This document shows positions 45,177 through 53,864 of a DNA stretch of 64,000 bases, one piece after another. The notes below the pieces were generated by a model. It ran no database searches and was not told the origin of the DNA. It saw nothing but the letters and a program-made list of their open reading frames with translations. Numbering within the stretch: the stretch's first letter is position 1; each line of letters begins with the position of its first letter. This DNA comes from Streptomyces sp. SLBN-118 (GTDB lineage Bacteria; Actinomycetota; Actinomycetes; Streptomycetales; Streptomycetaceae): the NCBI RefSeq assembly GCF_006715635.1, contig NZ_VFNP01000001.1:1364001-1428000 (forward strand). Reading direction: 5' to 3'. A program made the translations under genes and the position numbers.

Positions 45177-46292
45177 TCAAGGGGTTCGGGGCGCAGCCCC
45201 GGTTTCGGGATGGGGGTACCTCCCACGGCCGCCAGGCCGTAGGGGGAGGGCGGGGTGGGGGAAAGGCACCGCGGTCACCGCCGCGTCCCGCGCCCGGCGC
45301 TTCGCCAGCACCGCGCACACCATCAGCTGCATCTGGTGGAAAAGCATCAACGGCAGTACCGCCACACTCGCCTGCGCCCCGAACAGCACGCTCGCCATCG
45401 GCAGCCCCGCCGCCAGGCTCTTCTTCGAGCCCGCGAACTGGATCGTGATCCGGTCCTCCCGGCCGAAGCCGAGCCGCTTCGCGCCGTACCAGGTCAGCGC
45501 GAGCATCGCCGCAAGTAGCAGCGCCTCGACCAGGAGCAGCGCGCCCAGGCGCAGGGGCGTCACCTGGTGCCAGACGCCGGCGACCATGCCTTCACTGAAG
45601 GCCGTGTAGACGACGAGCAGGATCGCGGCCCGGTCGACATGGCCGAGCGCCTGCTTGTGGCGGATCAGGAAGCCACCGATCCACCGCCTGAGCAACTGCC
45701 CTGCCAGGAACGGCACCAGCAGTTGCAGGACGATCTTCACGAGGGCGTCCGCGGAGAAGCCGCCCCCGGTGCCGCCGAGCAGGAGGGCCGCGAGGAGCGG
45801 GGTCAGGACGATGCCCGCGAGGCTGGAGAAGGAGCCCGCGCAGATCGCCGCGGGGACGTTGCCGCGGGCGATGGACGTGAAGGCGATCGAGGACTGGATC
45901 GTCGACGGGACGAGGCAGAGGAAGAGCAGGCCGCTGTAGAGCTGTGGGGTGAGCACGAGCGGTTCGAGGCCTCGGGCGGCGAGACCGAGGAGCGGGAAGG
46001 CCAGGAAGGTCGCGCCGAGGACCGTCAGGTGGAGTCGCCAGTGCCGCAGGCCGTCGAGGGCCTCGCGCGTGGACAGTCGCGCGCCGTACAGGAAGAAGAG
46101 CAGGGCGACCGCTCCGGTCGACGCTCCCCCAGCGATTTCAGCCGCTCCTCCCGACGCCGGGAGCAGCGCCGCGAGGGCGACCGTCCCGAGCAGCGCCAGG
46201 ATGTACGGGTCGAACGGCAGCCAGGACGGCAGCTGCAACGTGCGGCGGCTCATGTACTCCACTTGCTCTCGGTCCGGGGTGTTCTTCTCCAT
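45177..46292 (-). CDS. Bile acid:sodium symporter (SBF)-family transporter
   Basis: 371 residues with about nine hydrophobic segments. Family signatures include LVPSTIQSSIAFTSIARGNV and FAGSKKSLAAGLPMASVLF, which resemble the Na+-binding crossover region of SBF/ASBT-like proteins (YfeH/DUF4137 subgroup). It probably transports an organic anion or a related compound. The C-terminal tail (about 335-371, LPLRPGGRGRYPHPET) is encoded partly by a palindromic repeat and looks added. ATG 46,290-46,292 has GGGAGGAG just before it; ATG 46,251-46,253 is an alternative. Divergent from a LysR gene that probably controls it. Confidence 0.82.
   Translation of the reverse strand: MEKNTPDREQVEYMSRRTLQLPSWLPFDPYILALLGTVALAALLPASGGAAEIAGGASTGAVALLFFLYGARLSTREALDGLRHWRLHLTVLGATFLAFPLLGLAARGLEPLVLTPQLYSGLLFLCLVPSTIQSSIAFTSIARGNVPAAICAGSFSSLAGIVLTPLLAALLLGGTGGGFSADALVKIVLQLLVPFLAGQLLRRWIGGFLIRHKQALGHVDRAAILLVVYTAFSEGMVAGVWHQVTPLRLGALLLVEALLLAAMLALTWYGAKRLGFGREDRITIQFAGSKKSLAAGLPMASVLFGAQASVAVLPLMLFHQMQLMVCAVLAKRRARDAAVTAVPFPHPALPLRPGGRGRYPHPETGAAPRTP
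45218..45248. repeat. Palindromic repeat within the end of the SBF transporter gene
   Basis: CTCCCACGGCC, a GCCA loop and GGCCGTAGGGGGAG form a near-perfect stem. The core CCACGGCCGCCAGGCCG is repeated exactly at 61,035-61,051. It is one of the dispersed short palindromes of this genome; here it adds codons to the gene's 3' end. Confidence 0.6.
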
Positions 46293-46339
46293 GCTCCTCC
46301 CGATGGAGGTGATCGGGAATCCCGTATACCGCTCTGACT

Positions 46340-46360
46340 GTCATCACGGATCACGATGAC
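46340..46360. promoter_or_regulatory. LysR-type operator between the SBF transporter and LysR genes
   Basis: GTCATC-N9-GATGAC is a perfect 6-bp inverted repeat; its inner part reads ATC-N9-GAT, the classical T-N11-A LysR box. It sits 16 nt before the lysR GTG and 48 nt before the transporter ATG, the usual place for a divergent LysR regulator to bind. Confidence 0.6.
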
Positions 46361-46376
46361 GCGTTAACCTCGGAAG

Positions 46377-47252
46377 GTGTACGACCCGGCTCAGCTGCGT
46401 ACCTTCCTCGCCGTCGCCCAGACCCTGAGTTTCACCCAGGCCGCCCGTCGGCTCGGTCTGCGTCAGTCGACGGTGAGCCAGCATGTGCGGCGGCTGGAGG
46501 ACGCGACCGGGCGCCCGTTGTTCACGCGGGACACGCACAGCGTGGAGCTCACCGAGGACGGCGAGGCGATGCTCGGTTTCGCCCGGACGATCCTTCAGGC
46601 ACACGAGCGCGCGTCCGCGTTCTTCGCGGGAACGCGGCTGCGCGGGCGGCTGCGTTTCGGGGTGTCGGAGGACTTCGTACTGACACGGCTCCCGGAGATC
46701 CTTCAGGCGTTCCGGCGCGATCACCCGGGGGTCGATCTGGAGCTGACGGTCGAGCTGTCGGGCACCTTGCACGAGCGGCTGGAGGCGGGCCGGCTCGATC
46801 TCGTGCTGGCCAAGCGACGCGCGGGTGACACGCATGGCGAGCTGGTCTGGCAGGACACGCTGACCTGGATCGGCGCCCCGCAGTTGCGGCTGGATCCGGA
46901 CCGCCCGGTGCCGTTGATCGTCTTTCCGCCGCCGGGGATCACGCGTGCCCGGGCGCTGGAGGTCCTTGAGGCCGACGGCCGCGCCTGGCACATCACCTGT
47001 ACGAGTACGAGTCTGAGCGGACTGATCGCCGCCGCGCGGGCCGGGCTCGGCGTGATGGCCCACACCCGCGGGCTGATTCCGCCCGGCCTGGTTCCGGTTC
47101 CGGCCCGTGCGGGTCTGCCCGAGCTCGGCGATGTGGACTTCGTCCTGCTGCACGGCCGCCGCGCGGGAGCGGGCCGCGAGGCGCGGGGCGCGGCGGACGC
47201 TCTGGCGGCGTCGATCCTCGCGGGCGGGGACCGGCTGCACCGCGGGCGGTGA
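46377..47252 (+). CDS. LysR-family transcriptional regulator
   Basis: 291 residues. Winged HTH at the N terminus (about 5-60; LSFTQAARRLGLRQSTVSQH) and a periplasmic-binding-like effector domain (about 90-285). GTG 46,377 follows GGAAG closely. It is divergent from the SBF transporter, with a LysR box between, so it very likely regulates that gene in response to a transported or related ligand. Confidence 0.9.
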   Translation: MYDPAQLRTFLAVAQTLSFTQAARRLGLRQSTVSQHVRRLEDATGRPLFTRDTHSVELTEDGEAMLGFARTILQAHERASAFFAGTRLRGRLRFGVSEDFVLTRLPEILQAFRRDHPGVDLELTVELSGTLHERLEAGRLDLVLAKRRAGDTHGELVWQDTLTWIGAPQLRLDPDRPVPLIVFPPPGITRARALEVLEADGRAWHITCTSTSLSGLIAAARAGLGVMAHTRGLIPPGLVPVPARAGLPELGDVDFVLLHGRRAGAGREARGAADALAASILAGGDRLHRGR

Positions 47253-47584
47253 CAGCGGGCTCACCAGGGCGGCGGTGTCGTGATCTTCGGTACGATCGCG
47301 ATCGCCCGGCTCACCACACAGGCGGCGCAGGCGACACAGGTTCAGACCAAGGCTCGTATCCGTAGAGCGACGGTGATCGCACCGTACAGATTCGGTGGAG
47401 ATTCCCGTCCGGCGTACTTACCGGGCGGTCAGAATGGCGCAGGAGCCTGCACCATGTTGCCGGACATCTGCGCCTGACCTGTGGTGATGCCATTTCGTCC
47501 ACAGTTCGTGAAGCCTCTCCCGCCCCGCCGCAGTGTGGGGTACCGTCACGGCGCTGTGCGGGGAGCGCCACGAGGAGCAGGCCA
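47253..47584. other. Promoter region of the acyl-CoA synthetase gene
   Basis: About 330 bp with no supported gene. The last part contains GAGGAG, the ribosome site of the next gene. Confidence 0.35.
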
Positions 47585-49408
47585 TTGCGCGAGTTCACTG
47601 TCCCACCCATGGCCGCGGCGCCTCAGGTAGGCGGACTTGCGGACGCGGTCTTCGACCATGCCGAGGACGATCCCCAGCGGGTCGCCCTCGGTCGCAAGGA
47701 CGCGGCGGGCACCTGGCAGGACATGAGCTCCGCGCAGTTCCGCGACGAGGTGCTGGCCCTGTCCAAGGGGCTGCTCGCGCACGGCGTGCGGTTCGGGGAC
47801 CGCGTCGCGATCATGTGCCGTACGCGCTACGAGTGGACGCTCTTCGACTTCGCGCTGTGGACCGTCGGCGCCCAGTCGGTGCCCGTCTACCCCACCTCCT
47901 CCGCCGAGCAGGTCTTCTGGATGCTGCACGACTCCGAGGTCTCGGCCTGCATGGTCGAGCACGAGGACCACGCCATGACCATCGGCTCGGTGATCGACCG
48001 GCTGCCTCAGCTGAAACGGCTGTGGCAGCTGGACGCCGGGGCCGTCGCCGAACTGATGGAGGCGGGCGTGCACATCGACGACGAGGTGGTCCACCGGCAC
48101 AGACGTGCGGTCACTCCCGACTCGATCGCCACCGTCATCTACACCTCCGGCACCACCGGCCGCCCCAAGGGCTGTGTGATCACCCACGCCAACTTCATGT
48201 TCGAAACCGACACCCTGATCCAGCGCTGGGAGCCGGTCTTCCACTCCAAACCCGGCGACGAGGCCTCGACCCTGCTCTTTCTGCCACTCGCCCATGTCTT
48301 CGGGCGGATGGTCGAGATCGCGGCGGTGCGCGGCCGGGTCAAGCTCGGCCATCAGCCGGTGCTGCAGGCGAGCGCGCTGCTGCCGGACCTGGCGGCGTTC
48401 CGGCCGACGTTCATCCTGGCCGTGCCGTACATCTTCGAGAAGGTCTTCAACGCCGCGCGCCGCAGGGCGGAGGCCGACGGGAAGACGGGCCCGTTCGACA
48501 AGGCCGTCGAGGTCGCGGTGCGATACGCGGAAGCCATGGAGCACCGTGCCTTCGGGCTCGGCCCGGGACCGTCGGCGGGGCTGCGCATGCAGCACCAGTT
48601 CTTCGAGAAGGTCGTGTACGGGAAGGTCCGCGACGCGATGGGCGGCCGGGTACGGCACGCGATGTCCGGCGGCTCCGGCATGAACCGGCGGCTCGGGCTC
48701 TTCTTCGAGGGCGCGGGCGTCACCGTCTTCGAGGGGTACGGGCTCACCGAGTCGACCGCGGCGGCAACAGCGAACCCGCCGGAGCGCACGCGCTACGGCA
48801 CGGTCGGCCAGCCGATCCCCGGCACCACGGTGCACATCGCCGAGGACGGCGAGGTGTGGCTGCACGGAGCGCACATCTTCGGCGGTTATCTCGGCGACCC
48901 GAAGTCCACCGACGCCGTGCTGAACGACGGCTGGCTGGCCACGGGCGACCTCGGGGCACTCGACGAGGACGGCTACCTGACCATCACCGGCCGCAAGAAG
49001 GAAATCCTGGTGACCTCGGGCGGCAAGAGTGTCTCGCCCGTGGGTCTGGAGGAGCGGGTGCGCAACCATCCCCTGGTGGCGCAGTGCATCGTCGTCGGCA
49101 ACGACCGTCCGTACATCGCCGCGCTGGTCACCGTGGACCAGGAGGCCGTCGACCACTGGCTCGCCATGCAGAACAAGGCGCCACTGCCGCCCGCCGAGCT
49201 GGTGCGCGACCCGGAACTGGAGATGGAGATCCGCCGGGCCGTGGTGGCCGCCAACACCCTGGTGTCCAAGGCCGAGTCGATCCGTACGTTCCGGATCCTG
49301 GCACACCCCTTCAGCGAGGAGCACGGGCTGCTCACCCCCTCGCTGAAGCTCAAGCGGAAGGCGATCGAGGCGGCGTACTCGGTCGAGGTGGACGCGCTGT
49401 ACGAGTGA
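47585..49408 (+). CDS. Long-chain fatty acid-CoA ligase (FadD-like)
   Basis: 607 residues, normal for long-chain AMP-dependent synthetases. AMP-binding motif is YTSGTTGRPKGC; FLPLAHVFGRM, GYGLTEST and ATGDLGALDEDGYL are further family marks; the hinge and catalytic Lys are in ITGRKKEIL and a C-terminal LKLKRKAI. It activates fatty acids with ATP and CoA. TTG at 47,585 has GAGGAG at 8 nt. The large reading frame on the opposite strand (47,546-49,441) is a shadow. Confidence 0.92.
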   Translation: MREFTVPPMAAAPQVGGLADAVFDHAEDDPQRVALGRKDAAGTWQDMSSAQFRDEVLALSKGLLAHGVRFGDRVAIMCRTRYEWTLFDFALWTVGAQSVPVYPTSSAEQVFWMLHDSEVSACMVEHEDHAMTIGSVIDRLPQLKRLWQLDAGAVAELMEAGVHIDDEVVHRHRRAVTPDSIATVIYTSGTTGRPKGCVITHANFMFETDTLIQRWEPVFHSKPGDEASTLLFLPLAHVFGRMVEIAAVRGRVKLGHQPVLQASALLPDLAAFRPTFILAVPYIFEKVFNAARRRAEADGKTGPFDKAVEVAVRYAEAMEHRAFGLGPGPSAGLRMQHQFFEKVVYGKVRDAMGGRVRHAMSGGSGMNRRLGLFFEGAGVTVFEGYGLTESTAAATANPPERTRYGTVGQPIPGTTVHIAEDGEVWLHGAHIFGGYLGDPKSTDAVLNDGWLATGDLGALDEDGYLTITGRKKEILVTSGGKSVSPVGLEERVRNHPLVAQCIVVGNDRPYIAALVTVDQEAVDHWLAMQNKAPLPPAELVRDPELEMEIRRAVVAANTLVSKAESIRTFRILAHPFSEEHGLLTPSLKLKRKAIEAAYSVEVDALYE

Positions 49409-49415
49409 GGTGAAC

Positions 49416-49449
49416 TGCCCGGCGTGGAGCAGCAGTTCCACGCCGGGCA
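49416..49449 (+). terminator. Terminator after the acyl-CoA synthetase gene
   Basis: TGCCCGGCGTGGA (49,416-49,428) pairs perfectly with TCCACGCCGGGCA (49,437-49,449), a 13-bp stem with an 8-nt loop, 8 nt after the stop. It may also serve the degraded gene on the opposite strand. Confidence 0.85.
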
Positions 49450-49862
49450 GCGGACCCGCTGTCCAGGCCGATGCCGTCCGTCCTCGCTGAGCAAGGGCTG
49501 GCGCGGGTGTTCCAGATCGGCGCGGGCGGGGCCCTGGAGGCTGAGTGCGCCGAGGAGCAGCGCGCCCCCAAGCACCGGCCGGGCGAAGTAGGTTCCCGAG
49601 GGGAAGCGGACGACTCCCCCGCCCGACGCGTTGGCGGCGGTGATGGCCTTGTTGATGGCCGCGGTGTCGTTGGTGGAGCCGTTGCCCACCGCTCCGTGGT
49701 CACGGACGTTGAATCCGGCCGCGCCGGGTGCGGGTGCCGTAGCGGCCGCGAGCTGCGGCGTTTGGGGCCGGGCTCCCGCCGGGGGGGCGACGCCCAGCGC
49801 CAGCGCGAAGCCCAGTAAGGCGGTGGCTGCGGTTCTCCGTAAGCGCTTCTTGGTCGTCCTCC
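49420..49862 (-). pseudogene. Truncated glycoside hydrolase family 28 (polygalacturonase-like) gene
   Basis: An N-terminal signal peptide (RRTAATALLGFALALGVAPP) is followed by FNVRDHGAVGNGSTNDTAAI and NKAITAANASGGGVVRFPSG, which is the start of GH28/pectinase beta-helix proteins. Then about 150 residues are missing, and in another frame TDGIGLDSGSAA resembles the conserved NTDGID-DS motif of GH28. After that the sequence ends at the fadD terminator. The catalytic core is lost. It is a deletion-derived pseudogene. Confidence 0.7.
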
Positions 49863-50639
49863 TCAGACGAGCTGGTAGCCGCGCAGATTGGTGAGGAGCA
49901 TGTGACAGTTCTGAAGCGAGCCCGAACTGTCGCCGAGGGAGCGGTAGATGCCCCACTTGGGGCGCACCCGGTCCGCGAGGAAGGTGTCGACGCCCGACTT
50001 CGACTTGTCGACCACCGTCGTGCCGCCGCTCTTGAGGACCCAGCGGACCGAACCCGACGTACCGCTGCCGATCTTGATCTGGAAGTCGACATCGGTCCAC
50101 TTGTTGTGCAGCGGCTCCAGGTTCGTCCGGCCGACGAGGACATCGCCCTCGATGACCCTGAGCTCGATGGTCTGTACGCCGTTGACGCGGCGCAGCGACT
50201 GCACGACGATCGGCGACGATCCGGTGCCGGGCTGCTTCATCTGCATGATGTGCGTGAAGCTCGTGGTCGCCTTCAGCGTGCTGGGGATGTACATCGAGTA
50301 CGTGACGCGCCAGGTCTGGCCGGACTTCCATTGGAGGTAGGAGCTGCCGTTGCGGCAGCCGGTGACCTCGTGGCGCTGTCGGTCCCTCATGGTGTCCCGG
50401 TCCACCGTGTGCATGGTGAACCGGAAGTGGTCCCCCTCGGCGGCGATGTGCGGCGCGCCCGCCGGGTGGGAGCCCGCCCGGTCGTCCTCGATCGTCTCGA
50501 AAGCCTTGAGCCTGTCGCGGCTCGCCGACGGCGACCAGCGCAGCTGCCAGGAGGCGGCGCTGGCGGGGAGGGCGGGCATGCCGACCGCGGCGGCACCGCC
50601 CAGCGCGGCGCCCAGGACGGTTCTTCTGGTGGGGGTCAT
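49863..50639 (-). CDS. Tat-exported jelly-roll polysaccharide lyase-like protein
   Basis: 258 residues. A Tat-like leader (TRRTVLGAALGGAAAVGMPA) is followed by a concanavalin-like region: QWKSGQTWRVTYSMYIPS, HIMQMKQPGTG and DVDFQIKIGSGTSGSVRW, which resembles secreted polysaccharide lyases of the heparin lyase/PL20 jelly-roll type. It is probably secreted to cut uronic acid polymers. It lies between a broken GH28 gene and another broken lyase fragment, so a pectin/uronan-degrading locus has decayed around it. ATG 50,637-50,639. Confidence 0.7.
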   Translation of the reverse strand: MTPTRRTVLGAALGGAAAVGMPALPASAASWQLRWSPSASRDRLKAFETIEDDRAGSHPAGAPHIAAEGDHFRFTMHTVDRDTMRDRQRHEVTGCRNGSSYLQWKSGQTWRVTYSMYIPSTLKATTSFTHIMQMKQPGTGSSPIVVQSLRRVNGVQTIELRVIEGDVLVGRTNLEPLHNKWTDVDFQIKIGSGTSGSVRWVLKSGGTTVVDKSKSGVDTFLADRVRPKWGIYRSLGDSSGSLQNCHMLLTNLRGYQLV

Positions 50640-50645
50640 CTGCTG

Positions 50646-50804
50646 TCACCTGGCCCGGAGTTGATCGTTCATGATGAGAAAGGCGCCGAGACCGTGGAAG
50701 CCATTGGTCTTCCGGTCGCGGTTGATGCTGTAGTCCCCGACATTCGTCCCGAGGGAGATGTCGGTGAGATTGGTGCGGCCGTCGCCGCCGGTCTCGTCCG
50801 TTCA
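50646..50804 (-). pseudogene. C-terminal fragment of an unidentified secreted protein
   Basis: The minus strand reads GGDGRTNLTDISLGTNVGDY and SINRDRKTNGFHGLGAF, ending at TGA 50,646-50,648. A TGA closes the frame upstream at about 50,807. The style is that of a secreted beta-helix or lyase C terminus, but the family is not certain. The 5' part is gone. Confidence 0.4.
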
Positions 50805-50981
50805 CATGAGTGTCCGACGTTCAGCTATGTGCCATAGGGTTGCGTCTTGGTGAGGCGTGGTCAATGGTCCGGACCGATAAGGTCGGATCTGTATCAGGCC
50901 AACTTCGGCGTCGGGAATGCGTCCCCCAAGGTGGTCGTTGACCATGGGAGTACCAACCGACGACGTAAGGATCGACCGCTC

Positions 50982-51824
50982 GTGAGCAAGGTCCCCACCC
51001 TCACCCTCAACAATGGCGTCGCGATGCCGCAGCTCGGCTTCGGTGTCTGGCAGGTACCCGACGACGAGGCGGCGAAGGCGGTTGGCACGGCTCTGGAAGC
51101 CGGCTACCGCAGCATCGACACAGCGGCCATCTACGAGAACGAAGAGGGCACCGGACGTGCCGTGGCCGCATCCGGGATCGCCCGCGACGAACTGTTCATC
51201 ACGACGAAGCTGTGGAACAGCTCGTCCGAGAAATGGACGCGTGACGCCGTCCTGCGTGAATTCGACGCCTCGCTGAAGAAGCTGGGCCTCGACCACGTCG
51301 ACCTCTACCTGATCCACTGGCCGCGCGCGATGCGCGAGGACTACCTCACGATCTGGAAGACGTTCACCGAGATCGAGCAGAGCGGCCGAGCGAAGGCGGT
51401 CGGTGTCTCCAACTTCAAGGCGCCGCAGCTCAGTCGCCTCATCGAGGACTCCGGCGTCGTCCCGGCCGTCAACCAGGTCGAGCTGCACCCGCAGCTCCAG
51501 CAGGCGGAGCTGCGCGCCTTCCACGCCGAGCACGGCATCCGCACCGAGGCATGGTCCCCGCTGGGCCAGGGCAAGGGCCTCCTCGAAGTCCCGACGGTCG
51601 TCGCCATCGCGCAGAAGCACGACAGGACGTCCGCCCAGGTGGTGCTGCGCTGGCACCTGCAGACGGGGAACGTGGTCATTCCCAAGTCGGTCACTCCGTC
51701 GCGTATCGCCGAGAACTTCGATGTGTTCGGCTTCGAGCTGGACGACGAGGACATGCAGGCCATGGCGGCCCTGGACGAGGGCAGGCGGCTGGGCCCCGAC
51801 CCGGACGGCTTCGACTGGAACTGA
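50982..51824 (+). CDS. Aldo/keto reductase (2,5-diketo-D-gluconate reductase-like)
   Basis: 280 residues. The tetrad is present: Asp in GYRSIDTAAIYENE with Tyr, Lys in TTKLWNSSS and His in LYLIHWPRA. VGVSNFKAPQL and IPKSVTPSRIAEN (NADPH site) are typical of AKR5-type enzymes. It reduces carbonyls with NADPH. GTG 50,982 with AAGG upstream; the frame could start earlier at 50,847 but lacks a ribosome site. Confidence 0.9.
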   Translation: MSKVPTLTLNNGVAMPQLGFGVWQVPDDEAAKAVGTALEAGYRSIDTAAIYENEEGTGRAVAASGIARDELFITTKLWNSSSEKWTRDAVLREFDASLKKLGLDHVDLYLIHWPRAMREDYLTIWKTFTEIEQSGRAKAVGVSNFKAPQLSRLIEDSGVVPAVNQVELHPQLQQAELRAFHAEHGIRTEAWSPLGQGKGLLEVPTVVAIAQKHDRTSAQVVLRWHLQTGNVVIPKSVTPSRIAENFDVFGFELDDEDMQAMAALDEGRRLGPDPDGFDWN

Positions 51825-51842
51825 CGTCCCCGATCAACGCAA

Positions 51843-51885
51843 GGGGCGCGCCCCGGTTGCCGAACAGCGGCCGGGGGCACGCCCG
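51843..51885. terminator. Imperfect terminator hairpin after the aldo/keto reductase gene
   Basis: GGGCGCGCCCCGG and CCGGGGGCACGCCC pair with one mismatch and one bulge, about 20 nt after the stop. Confidence 0.5.
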
Positions 51886-51986
51886 TTGGCGGCCAGGGCA
51901 GGGGTCGGCTCCCGCCGACGGACCCCCTGATGAGATACGACTTGCTGTCGAACCACGCACTGAGCAGCGAGTACAGGAGGCGGCAC

Positions 51987-52727
51987 GTGTCACGTCCGGT
52001 CACCATCGTCACAGGAGGCAGCCGGGGTATCGGCGCAGCGACATGCGTCCGGCTGGCGGCCGACGGCCACGACCTGGCCCTGGCGTACGTCAGCAACAGT
52101 GCCGCGGCGGACGAGGTCGCCACCGCTGTACGTGCGGCCGGCGCCCGCTGCGTCACGGTGAAGGCGGACACATCCGACGAGGCCGACGTGGAGCGGGTGT
52201 TCGACACCGCCGCGCGCGAACTCGGCCCGGTGACAGGCCTGGTCAACAATGCCGGAGTGACCGGCCCGCTCGGCAGACTCACCGACACCCGCACCTCGGA
52301 CCTGCGCCGCGTGGTCGAGGTGAACCTCCTGGGCTACCTGCTGTGCTGTCGGCGGGCCGCCCGCGACATGGCGGCGCTCGGCTCCGGCGCCATCGTCAAC
52401 ATCTCCTCCGCGGCCGCGACGCTGGGCAGCCCCGGCGAGTACGTTCACTACGCCGCGACCAAGGCGGCCACCGACGCCCTGACCGTAGGACTGGCCAAGG
52501 AGCTCGGCGCGGACGGCATCCGGGTCAACGCGGTCGCGCCCGGAGTCATCTACACAGACATGCACGCCACCATGGGCGACCCCGACCGCCCCGCCAAAGC
52601 GGCCGCCACGATCCCACTCGGCCGCCCGGGCGAACCGGAGGAAATCGCCGCGGCGGTCGCCTGGCTGATGTCGCCGGAAGCCTCGTACACGACGGGCACG
52701 GTTGTGAGGGTCTCGGGCGGCCGGTGA
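51987..52727 (+). CDS. SDR-family oxidoreductase (FabG-like)
   Basis: 246 residues. Cofactor loop TGGSRGIG, LVNNAGVTGPLG, catalytic Ser in NISSAA and YAATK give a full classical SDR set. GTG 51,987 follows AGGAGG at 6 nt. Its stop overlaps the next start by 4 nt (GTGA), so it is coupled with the Nudix gene. The sugar- or ketoacyl-type substrate is unknown. Confidence 0.9.
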   Translation: MSRPVTIVTGGSRGIGAATCVRLAADGHDLALAYVSNSAAADEVATAVRAAGARCVTVKADTSDEADVERVFDTAARELGPVTGLVNNAGVTGPLGRLTDTRTSDLRRVVEVNLLGYLLCCRRAARDMAALGSGAIVNISSAAATLGSPGEYVHYAATKAATDALTVGLAKELGADGIRVNAVAPGVIYTDMHATMGDPDRPAKAAATIPLGRPGEPEEIAAAVAWLMSPEASYTTGTVVRVSGGR

Positions 52728-53260
52728 CCGACATCGTGTCCGAACTGGTGGATCGCGTGGACGAGCGGGACCGCGAGCTGGGCGTGGTCGACCGAGGTGA
52801 CGCCATCCGCAATCGGTGGCTGCACCGGGTGGCGACCGTCGTGTGCCGCGACGCTTCGGGCCGGATCCTCATGCACCGGCGACCGGCGAACACCTCGCGC
52901 TTCCCGGGCCAGTACAACTGGCTGCTCGGCGGAGCGGTGGAAGCGGGCGAGTCCTACGCGGAAGCCGCCGCAAGGGAACTCGCCGAAGAAGCCGGGATAC
53001 GAGCCCCGGTCCGGTTCGCCTTCAAGTTCCTCTGTCAGGGCGTGATCAGCCCGTACTGGCTCGGTGTGCACGAGGCCGTGATCGAGGGCGAGGTGAGGCC
53101 GGATCCACGGGAGATCGCGTGGTACGACTGGCTGCCCGAACCCGCGCTGCGGGAGGCACTGGATCAGTGGCCTTTCGTTCCCGACTGCCGAGACGCTTTC
53201 GCAAGGTACACCGCACCGCCCGGACGGCTGCCTTCCAGCGGGGATGCGATTGCTCCGTAA
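52724..53260 (+). CDS. Nudix hydrolase coupled to the SDR gene
   Basis: 178 residues. The Nudix box runs from GGAVEAGESYAEAA to RELAEEAGI near the middle. It resembles the YfcD-like NUDIX group related to IPP isomerase (RVATVVCRDASGRILMHRR). GTG 52,724 overlaps the SDR stop. Cytosolic; the nucleotide or diphosphate substrate is unknown. Confidence 0.85.
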   Translation: MTDIVSELVDRVDERDRELGVVDRGDAIRNRWLHRVATVVCRDASGRILMHRRPANTSRFPGQYNWLLGGAVEAGESYAEAAARELAEEAGIRAPVRFAFKFLCQGVISPYWLGVHEAVIEGEVRPDPREIAWYDWLPEPALREALDQWPFVPDCRDAFARYTAPPGRLPSSGDAIAP

Positions 53261-53364
53261 TGCAACCAAAGGCCGCTCCGCGGCGAGCGCGTCGATTCCT
53301 CATATTTACGCCCCATATGCCTAGGGTTGGTGCTCCGCAGTCCCCTTCCCCCTGGAGAGATCCA

Positions 53365-53781
53365 ATGGAGCGTTTCAAACGTGCGTCGGTGACCGGAATC
53401 GCGACAGCCGCCGTGCTGGCCGGTTCGGTCGGAGTGGCCATGGCCGTCGTCTCCCCCGCGCCAACCGCGACGGGCACCGGCCGTGACAACGCGAGACCGG
53501 CCCACGAAGTCCCGACGCTGACGGCGAGAGCCACGACCGACGGCGTCCAGGCCTGGCAGGAGTTCCGGGTGTACGGCAAGGCCAAGAATCTGCCTCCGGG
53601 GACCCGGGTGACGCTGCAGCAGAAGCAGAACGGCAGGTGGGTCACCCTGCCCGCCTCCATGAACCTCACGCACCGGTCGACCTACAAGATGCGGGTCTAC
53701 CTCGGTCTCAAGGGCCGCAACACGCTCCGGATCGTCGGCGGAGGCACCGTTTCGCCGCCCCTCAAGGTGCGGGTGCACTGA
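53365..53781 (+). CDS. Small secreted protein of unknown function
   Basis: 138 residues. A Sec signal peptide (about 1-30; ATAAVLAGSVGVAMAV) precedes a beta-rich domain of about 85 residues: VQAWQEFRVYGKAKNLPPG and VTLQQKQNGRWVTLPASMNL, an Ig-like/beta-sandwich pattern as in bacterial 'GRWVTL' domain repeats. ATG 53,365 follows GGAGAG. The role is unknown; probably secreted or wall-associated. Confidence 0.75.
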   Translation: MERFKRASVTGIATAAVLAGSVGVAMAVVSPAPTATGTGRDNARPAHEVPTLTARATTDGVQAWQEFRVYGKAKNLPPGTRVTLQQKQNGRWVTLPASMNLTHRSTYKMRVYLGLKGRNTLRIVGGGTVSPPLKVRVH

Positions 53782-53804
53782 GTCCCCACGGCTCGAACGA
53801 CAAG

Positions 53805-53844
53805 CGAAGCCCTCGCCGCCGTCAGGCGTCCGGCGAGGGCTTCG
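53805..53844 (+). terminator. Terminator after the small secreted protein gene
   Basis: CGAAGCCCTCGCCG (53,805-53,818) pairs perfectly with 53,831-53,844, a 14-bp stem with a 12-nt loop, between convergent genes. Confidence 0.85.
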
Positions 53845-53864
53845 CCCACCCCTCTCGTCCTGAA

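Noticed and set aside
46312..46345. A GGGAAT sequence that resembles a SigR -35 box
   Set aside because: The -10 part does not match at the proper spacing, so the match is probably chance.
47546..49441. A 631-codon open frame on the minus strand over the acyl-CoA synthetase gene
   Set aside because: It is the antisense shadow of fadD, caused by high third-position GC; no domain, start site or neighbour supports it.
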